Shown: positions 20,701 to 32,724 of the stretch, piece by piece
Layout of the letters: each line of letters begins with the position of its first letter
Numbering within the stretch: the stretch's first letter is position 1
Source of the DNA: Castor canadensis
Lineage: Eukaryota; Chordata; Mammalia; Rodentia; Castoridae
DNA: 64,000 nt
Direction: 5' to 3'
Assembly (NCBI RefSeq): GCF_047511655.1
Contig: NC_133401.1
Span: 14,850,001 to 14,914,000, forward strand
Translations under genes and position numbers: made by a program
Notes under the pieces: generated by a model
Told to the model about the DNA's origin: nothing
Database searches by the model: none
What the model saw: the letters and a program-made list of their open reading frames with translations, nothing else

Positions 20701-21200
20701 TAAGGGCATGGGGAGAAGACAGGGTGAACAGAGGTGACTACGATCAAAGTAACTTATATGCAAGTGTGAAAAAGTCATGCATGGCAGTTGATATACACTA
20801 AAAGAAAAATGAATTCTCATCCATGCACAAGCCTGAATGGCCTGCTGCCCTTGGGACTGACGAGGATGAATGGATTACATATGCAAATAACCTGTGCTCT
20901 CACCTGGTTACTGCTCATGCATACCATGGAGGGACACCTAAAGTGACACTGAAGAGGCTGTGCCTCTATCCAGCCTCCAGGACCGTGGAGGAAGCTGGGG
21001 CACCGATGCCATCCGAGGATGACGCCTGGCCACCATGTGAAGAGTGAGGAGGCCAAGTTGAGTCCCAGTGGCAGGGTTACTGGGTTGGAGCTGGAGCAGG
21101 GCAGGGCTAGGAGCTTGAGAGGCCGTCTGATTCCATGGGTAAGGGAGAGTTTAAGCAGAGACACTCAGCCCACCATGAGAAAAAGTGAAGCAAGATCGCT
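20701..21200. other. Unassigned sequence upstream of promoter-like block
   Basis: No repeat recognised. It contains an octamer-like ATGCAAAT (about 20880-20887). Short open frames on both strands have no known domain. It could hold non-coding 5' exons of TEX101, but nothing shows this directly. Confidence 0.3.
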
Positions 21201-21229
21201 TGCAGATGCACCGCCTCCCTTCACAGTGT

Positions 21230-21760
21230 GCGTGGGACAGCAGAGACTAGCACGTGCTCTTTTGCCAGCCCGCCCAACACAGGCGTTCCGCGCATGCGTG
21301 CATCTGAGATTGCCAGGAATTGGCTTCGCAGGGGGCCAATCAGACGCAGCGATCCTACAGGCTCCTCCAATGAGCCCGTCCAACGCTTTTGCCTCAACCA
21401 ATAGGACTTCGGGTGTCCTGAGAACAGCCCCGCCTTCCGTGAGCTGGTTTCTAGAGAGCGCCAGGTTGCGTGAAGGCCAGCCACACGGATCCTTCCTTAG
21501 CGTGAGGCTCTGGTGAGGTCATCTGGCCGCCAGGAAGAGTTCGGCTGCCTAAAGGGGAAAAAATAAGTAAAAAGAGGAGGCGGGAGAGCAGCTCTGCGGG
21601 TCTAGAGGAGAGCGAGGCATTGGGCCTGGGTCCTGAGTCTGAGGGAGGAGGCTGGGCCTGGACCCCGGGGCTGAGGGAGGAGGCTGGGACGCCAGGTCTA
21701 AGAAGGGCCAGGCCTGTTGTGTCCTTTGGGCCAAGGCCACTAGGACCCAACCTCCTTGAT
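21230..21760. promoter_or_regulatory. CpG-rich block with three CCAAT boxes, candidate promoter
   Basis: CpGs are denser here than in the surrounding kilobases (for example TTCCGCGCATGCGTGC near 21287-21302, a NRF1-like GCGCATGCG). Three CCAAT motifs lie at about 21334-21340, 21366-21371 and 21399-21404, roughly one every 30 bp, a pattern of NF-Y-driven TATA-less promoters. GGTGAGGTC near 21512 could be a splice donor. It lies about 0.9 kb upstream of the TEX101 start codon, so it may be the TEX101 promoter or a bidirectional promoter. Confidence 0.5.
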
Positions 21761-22187
21761 TTCTAGGAAGGACAGCACTGGCTCTCAGAACCTCAGAGTG
21801 TGGAGCCCCAGGGCGGGGGCCTGAGATACTGAGGCCCGATGAGCTCTGCATTAAACCTGGACTCCTGAGTCGGGGGCTTAGGGTCTTTGGGCCCAGCCTC
21901 CCATATCCAGAAGTTGAAGGGCACCTGGGTGCTGAATTTCTTGGTCTTAGTGAATAGGTGGCTGGGTCCAAGAACACATCCATGAAAATAGAAATAATGA
22001 GCTGGTTTCCTTGCACTAACTCACAGGCTACTTGAGGACAGAGACTTCTGAGGTCCTGGTCTTAGATACCATAAAATTTACCCTAAAGTCAGCATTTTCC
22101 AGAAATCTAGATTGAACCTAGTTGAAGAGTTGCCTTTTCCATATCAAAGCACAGATCCTGCTCAGCTCACACATTCTAGAAGAAGCC

Positions 22188-24597
22188 ATGAGAGCCTGCC
22201 CTATGCACAATTTGCTGTTCCTCTTTCTGCTGGCCGTGTCCTCGTTGGCCTGTACGTATGTGGGGCGTGGGAAGGAACAGAGCAGCTGGGTCAGAGGGTG
22301 GATTTATGTTTACAAAAGGGATGGCTGCAGCCCCACACAGACAGGCAGGTGCTCACCTTTATCTCTTTCTTCTCAGTGGCCCAACAAATGCATTGTCACT
22401 TGGGTACATCTGTGACTATAGAAAGCAAACCATCAAACTGGACCACAGAGAAAGTTGAGACTTGTGACAATGGATCCCTTTGCCAGGAAACTATACTGTT
22501 GATCAAATCAGGTAAAAGGAGAATTGGGCAGTTGAGTTGAGCGGGAGAGAGAGTGACGATGCTGTTTTCCCTTCCCCAGGCCAAACATGACTCCCACCAT
22601 TCACCTTTCTCCCTCCTGTCTCATCACAGGGCCCAAGACAGCTGTTTTGGCCACTAAAGGCTGTATCTCTCAAGTGCTAGAGGGCGTGACTTTTATCCAG
22701 CACTTTGAATCCCCTGACCTGACTGCAGTCTCCTTCAGCAATTTTTGTGAGGAGTCACTTTGCAACAACAAAGAAAATGTCTTTCACTTTTGGAAAACAC
22801 GCAAGTTCTCAGGTACTCTGAAAGAGGGGAGATCAGTGCTAACAGAAACGCCATGAACACCAAAAGAGATTATTTCTTCTCTCTTTGTGCTCTTGCTTGG
22901 CTTAGGCCCAAGTGAGCCATCCACAAAAGAACCTCCCAGTCTAATTGACTGTCTTTTTGTGAATTGTTGCCTTTGTAGTCTTAAGAAACACTGCTCAGGA
23001 CAGAGGGCCATCAGCAAAAGGCTGGAATGTAAACAGGGTCTGTGTTTATTAAGCGATGTCTCTGATTTTTTTCTGAGCAGGGTGGTGGCATTATTCATGT
23101 AACAATTATTGGTTCCCCATTGCTGGGTGACAACAGCTCAATTCCCTAATGTGGCCTCAAGGCCTACAGTAATCTGGCCTGTCTATCTTTTTAGCTTTGT
23201 TTCCCTCTCTTTCCTCTTTCATTTTTTGGTGTTATATCTGGGACTAATACTCAGAATTCTTAACAATGGAGAGAGTATAGGCCATTAAAAAAACAACAGT
23301 TCAGCTCTACCTGTGCCTACCACCTGCCTATCAACCCTGCAACTTCTCACGGTTCTTCAGATCCACCAAGCTAACTCACATCTCCTGGCCTTTGGCCTTT
23401 ATGTTTTTCTACCTCCACTAAACCCCACCCATTTGCACCTAGCCAACCTCCATTCATCCTCCTTTTCAAGTTAGGTTTCAGCTCTTTGAAGATATTTACC
23501 AAATTCTTAGTGTGTGTTTTGAACTCAGGGCCTCATGCCTGCTAGGCAGATACTCTCCCACTTGCTGCCCCCAACCCTTTTTTGCTTTAGTTATTTTTCA
23601 AATATGGTCTCATGTTTTTACTTTGGCAGGCCTGGTTCACCATTCTCCCATTTAGGCTGCTGCATAGCTGGGATGACAGGCACATACCACCATGCCTAGC
23701 TTTATTGGTTGAGATAGGGTCTCACTACATTTTCTCCTGGCTGACCTTGAACCCTGATCCTCCAGATCTCTGCCTCCTAAATGGCTTGGATTATAGGCAT
23801 GTACCATTGTACCCAGCTCCACATTCTTTCAGGTAGTTAGGTATTTCTCCGTTCTTTTGTCATTATACTCTGGACTTTGTACCTACTGAGTTGTATTGTA
23901 GTTTTTACTCCCATCTTTTCTACTGTGTCACCACAACTAAGCAGAATGTGGAAGTCATGTGGATTAGGTTCTGACACAAAATCAGCTCGGAAAGGATGGG
24001 AAGGCTGCAGCAGTGAGCTTGATTAGAGGACCTACACAGCACAGGCTTGGGGAAGAAAAGGCAGCCAGGAGAGACTTCTTCAGATGCAGGACACAGCCTT
24101 AATTGTCCCCCTCTTTCTTCCTCCAGCTCCCAATACCTCAACCATGCTCCACTGCCCAACCTGTTTGGCTCTTGGGTCTTGTACCAGTGTTCCTTCTCTG
24201 CCTTGTCACCGCTATGCAACTCGGTGCTATCGAGGAAGAATTGGGCTCACTGGAGGTAAAGTGAAATGAAAATCTGATGAAGTCATGAGTTGGAAAGCCA
24301 GACTGCTGAGTAGAGATGTTCTGGCCCTCCGGTTTCCTAACACACTTCTGTGTCTCTCCATCCATTTGCTCCACAGAAGGCATCAACATGACTGTGGATG
24401 TCAGAGGCTGCACAGACATGACTGGTTGCAGGCTGATAGCTGGACTTACCAGAATAGGACCCATATCAGTGAAGGAAAAATGTCTGCCCCAGCCTGCCCT
24501 TCAACCTCGAAGAGCCAGAAGTGGGGCGCCATGGCTGCTGGTTTCAGTCTGGAGGTTAGAGCTACTACTGTCACTGCTGCTTGTCCACTTTTTCTGA
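22188..24597 (+). CDS. TEX101: Testis-expressed protein 101, GPI-anchored Ly6/uPAR protein
   Basis: Five coding exons: 22188-22251, 22377-22511, 22630-22812, 24127-24255 and 24377-24597. All have GT/AG borders and all introns are phase 1. They total 732 nt, giving 243 residues (human about 249). Residues 1-21 are a signal peptide (MRACPMHNLLFLFLLAVSSLA). Two LU (three-finger) domains follow: the first spans exons 2-3 (CDNGSLCQETIL, GCI, FCEESLCNN), the second exons 4-5 (LHCPTCLALGSC, CYRG, GCTDMTGC). The hydrophobic tail WLLVSVWRLELLLSLLLVHFF is a GPI-attachment signal. N-glycosylation sequons include N42-W-T, NTS and NMT. In mammals TEX101 sits on male germ cells, aids maturation of sperm surface proteins such as ADAM3, and is needed for sperm fertility. 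The ATG follows GAAGCC and starts the signal peptide directly. An acceptor-like TTCCAG at 22096-22101 suggests upstream non-coding exon(s). Identity rests on close sequence match (NWTTEKVETCDNGSLCQETIL-type block) and synteny with LYPD3. Confidence 0.95.
23505..23820 (-). repeat. Three-part composite SINE in TEX101 intron 3
   Basis: Antisense ID arm followed by two B1-like arms (tagctgggatgacaggc; ggcttggattataggc). It lies wholly within the intron. Confidence 0.75.
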
Positions 24598-24716
24598 GAG
24601 GGCGCTCTGGGCCTGGTCTCAGAACGCTTGACAGCTGGCCATCAGCAAGTAAGGTGCAGGTGGAGATTTGAAGGCAAACAGAGAGAGATGCTGCATGTGT
24701 ATTTGATGTGTTTAAT

Positions 24717-24722
24717 AATAAA
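24717..24722 (+). terminator. TEX101: TEX101 polyadenylation signal
   Basis: AATAAA about 120 nt after the stop codon, followed by a T-rich stretch. This gives a short 3' UTR. Confidence 0.8.
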
Positions 24723-24867
24723 TTTTTTCCTGTGATTTCTGTATGCCTCAAGACTTGAAGTGGAATTTTAATGCTGAAAGAACCTTTAAAATGTCTTCTC
24801 TAATCCATTCATTTTCTAGACAGGGAATGTGAGTTCTGGAGAACTCACATTTTGTTCTATGGACAAA

Positions 24868-24990
24868 ACTGAGCATGGTGGTACATGTCTGTAATCCCAG
24901 CACTCAGAGGCTGAGACAGGAGGATTGTGAGTTCCAGGTGAGTCTGGGCGATGCAGTGAAACCATGTCTCAAACAAACAAACAAAAAATC
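24868..24990 (+). repeat. B1-like SINE
   Basis: gagcatggtggtacatgtctgtaatcc start and an (AAAC)n tail. Confidence 0.85.
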
Positions 24991-25507
24991 ATAGAGTCAT
25001 GGGCAGAACCAGGACATGAATTTAGGCATTTTAGATCTTTTGATCTAAAGTTTTTTCTTTCACTAACATGCTAACTTCTCTGTAGTGCTTCTAGCCCAAT
25101 TTTAAGGCCTAAGTCATTGCTTTGTGGTTCTAAAGGAGGTATGGCAAAATGAGAAAAATCAGACTCTAAACTCTCTGATTATGAGTGACTTCCCTGTGTC
25201 CTGTCTGACCCTTGCCTGCTCTTCGTCATTCCCTCCTGTGAACGTGGCTTACTTATTATTTAGCAGTCCTCCCACGGACAAAGGGAACATGAGAGAGAAC
25301 TAAGACTTGGCAGGGTTTGATGAACATGACTTGGGAGTAGTAGGTCTTTTATTGGAAAAATTTTTAAAGTTTTTTAGTCTTATTTGAGGCTTAATAAAAT
25401 CTTATTGTAAATAACTCAAATGATAAAGGAGGGATAGAGCAAGGTAAGAGATGGATAGTGTAGGCAGGAGACAGACCTGTTTTCATCTTTTTAAATAGCA
25501 GCTTTAG

Positions 25508-25845
25508 GGCTGGGTGTGGTGGCTCATGCCTGTAATCCCAGCTACTCAGAGGTGGAGATCCAGAGGCTCTCAGTTCAAGACCAGCATGAGCAAAAAGTTA
25601 GCAACACCCCATCTCAACAAAACAAGCCAGGCATGGTGGCACGCACTTGTGATCCCGTACTGAGAGGCATAGGTAGGGGGTCTGAGTTTGGCCCTAGGCA
25701 AAAACACAAGACCCTATCTGAAAAATAAAGCAAAAAGGAAAAAACGGTGATGGGGGGGCAGCTAGAGGTGCAGCTTAAGTGGTACAGCACCTGCGCAGCA
25801 AGTGCAAGGTCCTGAGTTCCCAGCACTGCCCCCTACACAAAAGGC
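25508..25845 (+). repeat. Three-part composite SINE (B1-B1-ID)
   Basis: ggtggctcatgcctgtaatcc, then ggcatggtggcacgcacttg, then the tRNA-like arm ending ctgagttcccagcac. Confidence 0.8.
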
Positions 25846-26434
25846 TGTGTTGATGCCTAATTGACACACAGTAAACAGCACTGGAAATAGTAGGAGAAGC
25901 TTAATGCAAACTCTTGTTCCCCTCTGAAAAGACTAGGGAATTTGGCTAAGAACCAAGTTCTTTCTAGAAAGTTCTCTAGTTCTAGCCGCTCTCTTGCAGC
26001 TAACGCTCTACTCCATTTGCAAAATCTTGCTAAAGGGACAGGAAAGACAGCAAGTCACATTGTAACTTAGGAGAAACAGAAGTTTTGGAAATAACCATTG
26101 AGGCCATGGCTGGTAAGTAGTGTTGGGAGTTAAAAACAAAACAAACAACAACAAAAAACAGGTGTTCACCAAAGGACACCAGCTTCTAATAGAACAGAAA
26201 ACAGTCGCAAGAGAAATTCCCCAGTGGATGGAGGAAGCATGTAGTTTCCAAAATTTTGTTCCGTGAATTGTTTTGGCATTTTAAAAGCTTTTCTTACAAT
26301 AAACCAAAAAAGCTTGTATGGCAAATATTCAGCTCACAGACTCAATTGTGTAAACCTTTAATGTTTTATGTAAAGGTATATATTGATCCATTGATTTTAA
26401 ATAATTTTATCCAAATCCCACATCTTTCTTTTCA

Positions 26435-26690
26435 TTTTGGCAGTACTGGAGGTTGAGCTCAGGGCTCCACCCCTTTCTGCTTTAATTATTTTGAGGTCGG
26501 GTCTCACTTTACATCCAGGTTGGCTTGGACCATGGTCCTCCTATTTATGCCTCCTACATAGCTGGATGACATGCCTGTGCCACCACACCAAGGTTTCATT
26601 AGTTGAGATGGGGTTTCCAAAACTTTTTGCCGAGGCTGGCCTCAAACCACAATCATCCTGATCTCTGCCTCCCGAGTAGCTAGGATGGCA
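26435..26690 (-). repeat. Three-part composite SINE, antisense
   Basis: A short ID arm remnant and two B1-like arms separated near 26,590. Confidence 0.75.
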
Positions 26691-27321
26691 CAATCCCACA
26701 TTCTAGCACATTCTTCACCCTTGGCATAAACAGTCACATCAGGGTGTTCTCAGTCATAAATTAGTTGATGTAGGCCTTTGCCTTTCCGTTCTCATCCGGG
26801 GCATTTGCTCCAGTCCTGGTGGGACGAAGGTGTCTCTCAAGCTGGTCTTGCCGCTCATGTCCAAGGTCTCCTGGAAGCCAGGAACTCAGCTTCCATTCCT
26901 GGTGGTGTCTGTAGAGGAACTGCCCAGGCTGACTGGGCACAGATGGGCACCACACAGGCCCAGAGCTCAGAGGTCTGCTGTTCCCTCAGTGACTCCTGGA
27001 AGCAGCCTCTTCCAACTGCTGTCAAGTCCTTTGGGGGCGCCCCAGAAATCCCACAGAGCTCGTGGAATTCTCTGGAGAGCTGGAGAAAGAACTTGGTAGG
27101 AACTTGCTTCCTCCCACACACTGGGCAGGAGATGCATCTAGGTCCTGGCATTTGTCATCCATGACACACACATTCTTCTTCAGTCTTGTGAGTGTTGCAG
27201 CATTCTCCCCATAAATCCTTCATCAGTACACTGAAACTCAAAACCCCGTGTCTTGCCTTCTCTACTTCAATGTACATAGCCTACTTTGAACTTCAAGTCT
27301 GACCTTTAAGATACTTCTGCC

Positions 27322-27410
27322 TTAGCCAGGTATGGCGGCACACACCTAAAATCCTAGCACTCAGGAGGCTGAGACAGGTGTGTGGAAAGTTCAAGGCCAG
27401 TCCAGACATT
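27322..27410 (+). repeat. B1-like SINE fragment
   Basis: gccaggtatggcggcacaca ... gaggctgagacagg. Confidence 0.7.
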
Positions 27411-27917
27411 CATATTTGCCTCTTTCAATGTCTATGGTACATAGAGTAGGGGAGACGGGCACTGAGTGCCTGTGCTCTCCCTCAGTCACTCGCGTCGAGG
27501 CATTCTTGTCTTGTTTGGGTTCTTTGTTTATGAGTTGTGTGCTGGGTACCTCTATTCCACCATCTTGGAGTCCTCCAAAAATAATCCTTTATAACTCTTC
27601 TTTTGAAGTGCCCTCTATAAGTTCCTTCCCTGTCCCCCCTTCCCTGCAAAGACCCGGATCAGGTCCTGGTTGGCTCATGGATGCTATGAAGACAACAGCA
27701 CAGCTGGACAAACTAACTAGCTTCCATGGATGCTGGCGGTTTCGGTATCTCTCGGGCAGGCTGGGATAGCATACCAATGGCTCCCTGCCTTCCTCTTTCC
27801 TTCCTTTGAGGAGGGGCCCTTGTGCTTGCCCTTCGTTCTATCCTTCAGCCCCTCTCCCAGGTCCCATCAGCTGCTGCTGCCTCCTGGACCACAGAGCATT
27901 CCAGGGAGCATCTTAGA

Positions 27918-28015
27918 ATGGAGGTGTGGCTCAAGCGGCAGAGCACCTCCCTTGCAAGCCAAAGCCTTGAGTTCAAATCCTGGTCCCACACAAATAATAA
28001 CAAAGCAAAACAAAA
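27918..28015 (+). repeat. ID-like SINE
   Basis: tgtggctcaagcggcagagc and gagttcaaatcctggt, with an A-rich tail. Confidence 0.85.
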
Positions 28016-28029
28016 AAAGGAATATTTTA

Positions 28030-28235
28030 TTTTATTTTTGTTGTGCTGGGGTTTGAACTTGCACTTGCTAGGTAGGTGCACTATAGCTTAAGGCATCACC
28101 CAGCCCTTTTTGCTTTAATTTTTCAGATAGGGTCTCCCTTTTGCCCAGGACCTGCCTCCAACTGACCTCCTCCTACCTACAGCTTCCTACATAGCTGAGA
28201 CTATAGTGTGTGCCACCACACCCATCTCTCCACTC
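28030..28235 (-). repeat. ID plus B1-like SINE, antisense
   Basis: gctggggtttgaacttgcac, then gatagggtctcccttttgcc, ending gccaccacaccca. Confidence 0.75.
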
Positions 28236-28449
28236 CTCGAGAGTATTTTAAACTTAACAAAAATGAAAAGACAGCATCAGATGTTGTGAGATGCTGCTAG
28301 GCAGAATACCTGGGAAGTGTACATCATTGAATAGCAATATGAGCAAAGGAGAGAGTTATCAAAACAATTACCTCAGCTTCCACAGGTGAAAAAAAAAGGA
28401 GAGCAAAAGAAACCCAAGTAAGCTGAAGAAATGAAATAATTTAAAAACC

Positions 28450-28770
28450 CCAGGCCAGGAGTAATGGCTCACACCTGTAATCCCAGCTACTTTGGAGGCA
28501 GAGATTGGGAAGATCAAAGTTAAAGGCCAGCTTGGGCTAAAAGTTAGACCCCATCTCAACAAATAAACTGGGTGTGGTGGTACATATCTATAATCTCAAC
28601 TACACAGGAGCCATAGGCAGGATCAAGGCCTGAGGGTGGCCCCAGGTAAATCAAGACCCTATATGAAAAATTACTAAAACAGCAAAGGCTGGATGTGTGG
28701 GTCAAGTGGCAGAGCCCTGTTTAGCAAGCTTGAAGCCCTGAGATTAAGCACCAGTACTACCAAAACACAA
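28450..28770 (+). repeat. Three-part composite SINE (B1-B1-ID)
   Basis: Same order of arms as 25508-25845: taatggctcacacctgtaat; gtgtggtggtacatatct; ggtcaagtggcagagc. Confidence 0.8.
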
Positions 28771-28839
28771 AACGACAGAAGAAAATAAGAGTCAAATTAG
28801 AAACCACAGCAAAGAGAATATAGAATTTTCCAAAAATGG

Positions 28840-28920
28840 TGTGATACCCATGCGCAACAATACCACTTGGCATGCACAAGTTTCTGGGTTCAATCCCCAG
28901 CACAGGAGAAAACAAAACCT
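28840..28920 (+). repeat. ID-like SINE fragment
   Basis: Only the B-box half is clear (gggttcaatccccagcac). Confidence 0.55.
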
Positions 28921-29269
28921 CACATGATAAACAAAAGTTACCTCAAATGGATTCTAGATCTGTAGACATAAGCTAAAACTACATTTTAGGAGACAACCAA
29001 AGAAACTCTTCATGAATTTCGGTCAGGGTTAGGCAGAGTTCTCAGACCAAAGCACAGTCCACAAAATGATAAATCAGACTCCACGGGTCAGGACTTTCAT
29101 TGTGGGAAAGGCCCCATGAAAAGGATGAAGAAACAAGGTACAGACTGGGAGGACATACTTGCTAACTACTGTGTGACAAAGGTTCACATGTAGAATACAC
29201 ATACAGTCATGGACCATGAAACTGTTCCGGCTAATGACAGACCACATACATGCTGGTGATTACAGTGGA

Positions 29270-29690
29270 AGGCCAGACATGTTGGTGCACACCCATAATC
29301 CCACCTAATCAAGAGGCAGAGGTAGGACAATCAGAGTCTGGATAAAAGCACAAAGCTTCATTTGAAAAATAAACTAAAAGCAAAAGGGTGTGGTACTCAC
29401 ACCTATAACCCTAGCTACTTGGGAAGCTAGAATCATGGTTCAAGACCAGCCTGGACAAAAAGTTTGTGAGACCCCATCTGAACCAATGACTGGGCACAGT
29501 GTCTCATGCAGATCATCCAACTACATGGGGAAGCACAAATAAGAGGACTGAAGTTCAGGCTTGCCAAGGCATAAAACAGCACCTATCTCAAAAATAACCA
29601 ACCCAAAAAGGACTCTGGCTGTGGCTCAAGTGGTAGAGTGCCTGCCTAGCAAGTACAGGGCCCTGAGTTCAAACCCCAGTACTGCCAAAA
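29270..29690 (+). repeat. Composite SINE array (B1-like units then ID)
   Basis: At least three B1-like units in series (29270, 29385, 29490) before an ID arm (ggctcaagtggtagagtgcc). Confidence 0.7.
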
Positions 29691-29699
29691 GAAAAAAAA

Positions 29700-29890
29700 T
29701 GTCTTGCAGTACTGAGGACCTCACAAATGCTAGGCAACCACTCCATCCTTCGGCCATGTTCCCAGCCCTTTTGTTTGTGCTTTGTGTTTGAGACAGGATC
29801 TCACTAACTTTACCTGCATTGACTTGGATTCCCTACCTCTGCCTCTCCAGTAACTGGGGTTACAGGTGTGTGTCGCCATACCTGGCTTGT
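29700..29890 (-). repeat. ID plus B1-like SINE, antisense
   Basis: Directly abuts the previous array in opposite orientation. Confidence 0.7.
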
Positions 29891-30055
29891 ATTTAAATTC
29901 TTTTCTGTAAAACAATATGCTGGGTTATACTGGCGTAGGCTCAGACACCTGCTGTGAATTGCGTCCTTGGTGATGTGAGTTTCTCTTCCACTTGATTTAA
30001 TCTTGTGTTTGGTTCATCCTGGCCCGAAGAGCAACAGGCTATACCATATATCTTG

Positions 30056-30642
30056 TGATAGTTTGGATCCTGAATGTCCTCCAATGGCCCATGAATTAAA
30101 GACTTGGGCTCCAGGAGGTGCTGTTGGAAGGTGGTGGAACCCTAGGAGGTGGATCATGGTGGGAGGTCCTTAGGTCATGGGGATGCACCCTTGAATGGGA
30201 TTGGGGGACCCTAGCCCCTTCCTCTTCTCTCGTTTTTGTGGGACTGGAATTTGAACTCAGGACTTCACAGTTGCAAAGCAGGCACTGTACTGCTTGAGCC
30301 ACACCTCCAGCTCATTTTGCTCTGGTTATTTTGGAGATGAGGGTGTGGAGCACTGTTTGCCTGGGCTGACCTCAAACCACAGTCCTCCTGATCTCAGCCT
30401 CCCAGGTAGCTAGGATTACAGGCATGAGCCACCAGCTTCCAGCTGTCGTCTCTTTTTTTGCTTCCTGGCCATGAGGCCAGCGGTCTGCTTCACCATGTGC
30501 TCCTCACCAAGGCTGCGAGGCACCCCCATCAGAGGCCTAAAAGCAAAGGTCGTGAACTGGAACCTTGAAAACTGTGAGCCAAAATAAACCTTTTCTCTTT
30601 AAAAGTCAATAATCTCAGGTATTTTGTTATAGTCACAGAAGG

Positions 30643-30650
<8 letters not shown>
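30056..30650 (+). repeat. MaLR-type LTR relic split by a SINE
   Basis: The left part (30056-30224: tagtttggatcctgaatgtc ... gtggtggaaccctaggaggtg) and right part (30455-30650: ggccatgaggccagcggtct ... ctgtgagccaaaataaacct) look like two halves of a mammalian LTR of the MaLR kind, by memory of that family. An antisense ID+B1-like SINE (30225-30445) separates them. Confidence 0.5.

Positions 30651-30682
<32 letters not shown>
30647..30682. repeat. (CA)n microsatellite
   Basis: About 18 CA units. Confidence 0.95.
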
Positions 30683-30934
30683 AGGTGGCCTAGGTGCAGA
30701 TAGGTTTGTGATGAGCTATAGGACAGTTAGATGACGAGGAAATTGCTGACTGACACATTTCTTGACTGTCCCCTTCATAAAGTGACACCACAGTTACGTG
30801 TAAATCCACTGAACGCTATGCTTTTCAGTTTTGTGCTGTATTGTACCTCATCTTTTAAGTTATATTTTAAGTGTTGAAAATAGAACAGAATACAATAAAT
30901 GTCTAGTGTATCCATTCTTTCAAGATACACAGAA

Positions 30935-31255
30935 TGGGGATGGGTACATGGCTCACACCTCTAATCCCAGCTATTCCAGAGGTGGAAATAGAAGGAATGA
31001 GGTTTGAGGACATCCCAGGCAAAAAGTTAGCAACACCTTATCTCAAAAAACAAGCCAGGTGTGGTGGTACCTTCCTGCAATCCCAGCTACTTGGGAGACA
31101 AAGGTAGGAGGATCATGTTCCAAGACCAGCCAGGCCAACAGTGAGAGACCCTATCTCAAAAACAGACCAGGGCAGGTGGAGTGGCTCCAGTGGTAGAGCA
31201 CCTGCCTAACAAGCATGAGGCTCTGAGTTCAAATCCCAGTACTGCCAAAATAAAA
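30935..31255 (+). repeat. Three-part composite SINE (B1-B1-ID)
   Basis: catggctcacacctctaatc; ggtgtggtggtaccttcctg; gtggctccagtggtagagca, in that order, with an A-rich tail. Confidence 0.85.
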
Positions 31256-31484
31256 ATAAAGAATAAACACCAACTACCAGAATGCAGGACCCAGCTTGGT
31301 GGAGCAAATCAGGCCCGAAATGGGACGACTCCATCTCTCACCACTAGGTGTCGCTCCCCCCTCAGGTCTTTGCAGTCAAGTCCCTGAGAAAACCAGCCCA
31401 TGACCAGGAAAGTCCCTAGAGGGAGAGTGTTGTGTGCTGCTGGGGATGCAGGCCTGCTCCAGAACAAGGAGCCTTTGGATGAGG

Positions 31485-31660
31485 GTTCGAATCCCAGCTC
31501 TGCCATTTCTTAGCTGTGGGACTCTGTGAATCTTCCTTAACTCCTCCGTGCCACATAACTTCATTTACACACTGGTACTAGTAACAGTACACACCTTGTA
31601 GGGTTGTTGTTCTTGTTAGTGTTAAATGAGTTAGTCCTCATGAAGTGCTTACAACAGCAC
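31485..31660 (+). repeat. MIR SINE relic
   Basis: gttcgaatcccagctctgcc ... cttagctgtgggactctgtg matches the MIR tRNA/core layout. Confidence 0.75.
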
Positions 31661-32260
31661 TGTGTTAGTCAGTTTTCTGTCACTGTGACAAAATGCCTGA
31701 GCCAATCAACTTACAAAGAGAAAACATTATTTTGGCTCATGGTTTCAGTCCACGGTTGCTTGGCCACATTCCCTGTGGGCCTGTGGTGAGGCAGAACCTC
31801 ATGATAGGGTGTGGCCCGAGTGGTAGAGCGCCTGCCTAGCAAGCACAAGGCCCTGAGTTCAAACCTCAATACTGCCCAAAGAAAAAAATTTTTAAAGCAC
31901 CAATCTGAGAGCCAAGCCTTTTGCAAATAGGCCATTCCAGATCCATGTCTGTCTTTTTTTTCTTTTTTTTTGTTGTGGGGCAGGTGTGGGGATGGTAATT
32001 AGGGTTTGAACCCAGGGCTTCACACTTCCTAAGCAACTGCTCTACCACTAGAGCCACCCCTCAGCCCTTCCAGATCCAAATTACAGCAGCCTTCTAGGTC
32101 ACAAGTGACACCAGTTCTTCCTTTGGGTCTTGCACTGTTCACTCGAAGCAATGGAGCCAGGCAATTAATAGACTGAAAATGTGAGCCAAAATAAATCTTT
32201 CCTCTTTTTAAGTTGTTTTTCTCAGGTATTGATCACAGAGACCAGAAACCGGCCACTAAG
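31660..32260 (+). repeat. LTR-like relic with two nested SINEs
   Basis: Starts tgttagtcagttttctgtca and resumes after the insertions through gagccaaaataaatctttcc. An ID SINE (plus, 31805-31885) and an ID-type arm (minus, 31950-32070) are nested. Related starts occur near 40697 and 46845. The family is not identified. Confidence 0.5.
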
Positions 32261-32269
32261 GGGTTTTTT

Positions 32270-32470
32270 TGTTATGTTTTGTTTTGCTGTACTGGGGTTT
32301 GAACTCAGGGCTACACTTCGAGCCACTCCACCAGCCCTTTTTTGTGATGGGCTTTTTCAAGATAGGGTCTCAAGAACTATTTTTCCTGGCTGGCTTTGAA
32401 CCGTGATCCTCCTGATCTCTGCCTCCTGAGTAGCTAGGATTACAGGCATGAGTCACCTGCACCCAGCCAC
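32270..32470 (-). repeat. B1/ID heterodimer SINE
   Basis: ctggggtttgaactcagggc ... gatagggtctcaagaac ... tagctaggattacaggcatg. Confidence 0.85.
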
Positions 32471-32724
32471 TGGTACACACTTATATCTCATATTGGTTCT
32501 GCTTCTCTGATTGAACTGTGGCCCTGACATCTTACGTCATACGCAGCCTCCTTGGGTCATGAATGCTCCCCGCCTCCCCGCCCCGGTAGTGCTCACCATG
32601 GAAGGAGAGAGGATCCGTGTATCTGAATGAGTCTAGCCCCTTATAAAGAATTGTGACAGCAGTCACCAGTGCGTGCTGTGCTGACCTATGTCACCTCATG
32701 TCATCTCATAATAACCCTGTCAGG

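Noticed and set aside
21019-22016. Open frames of 99-165 codons across the CpG-rich block
   Set aside because: GC-rich DNA has few stops. The frames overlap on both strands, show no domain and have no matching splice pattern.
22258-22458. Alternative TEX101 reading through intron 1
   Set aside because: The frame ignores the GT donor at 22252 and the AG acceptor at 22376. Splicing gives the family-typical start of LU domain 1.
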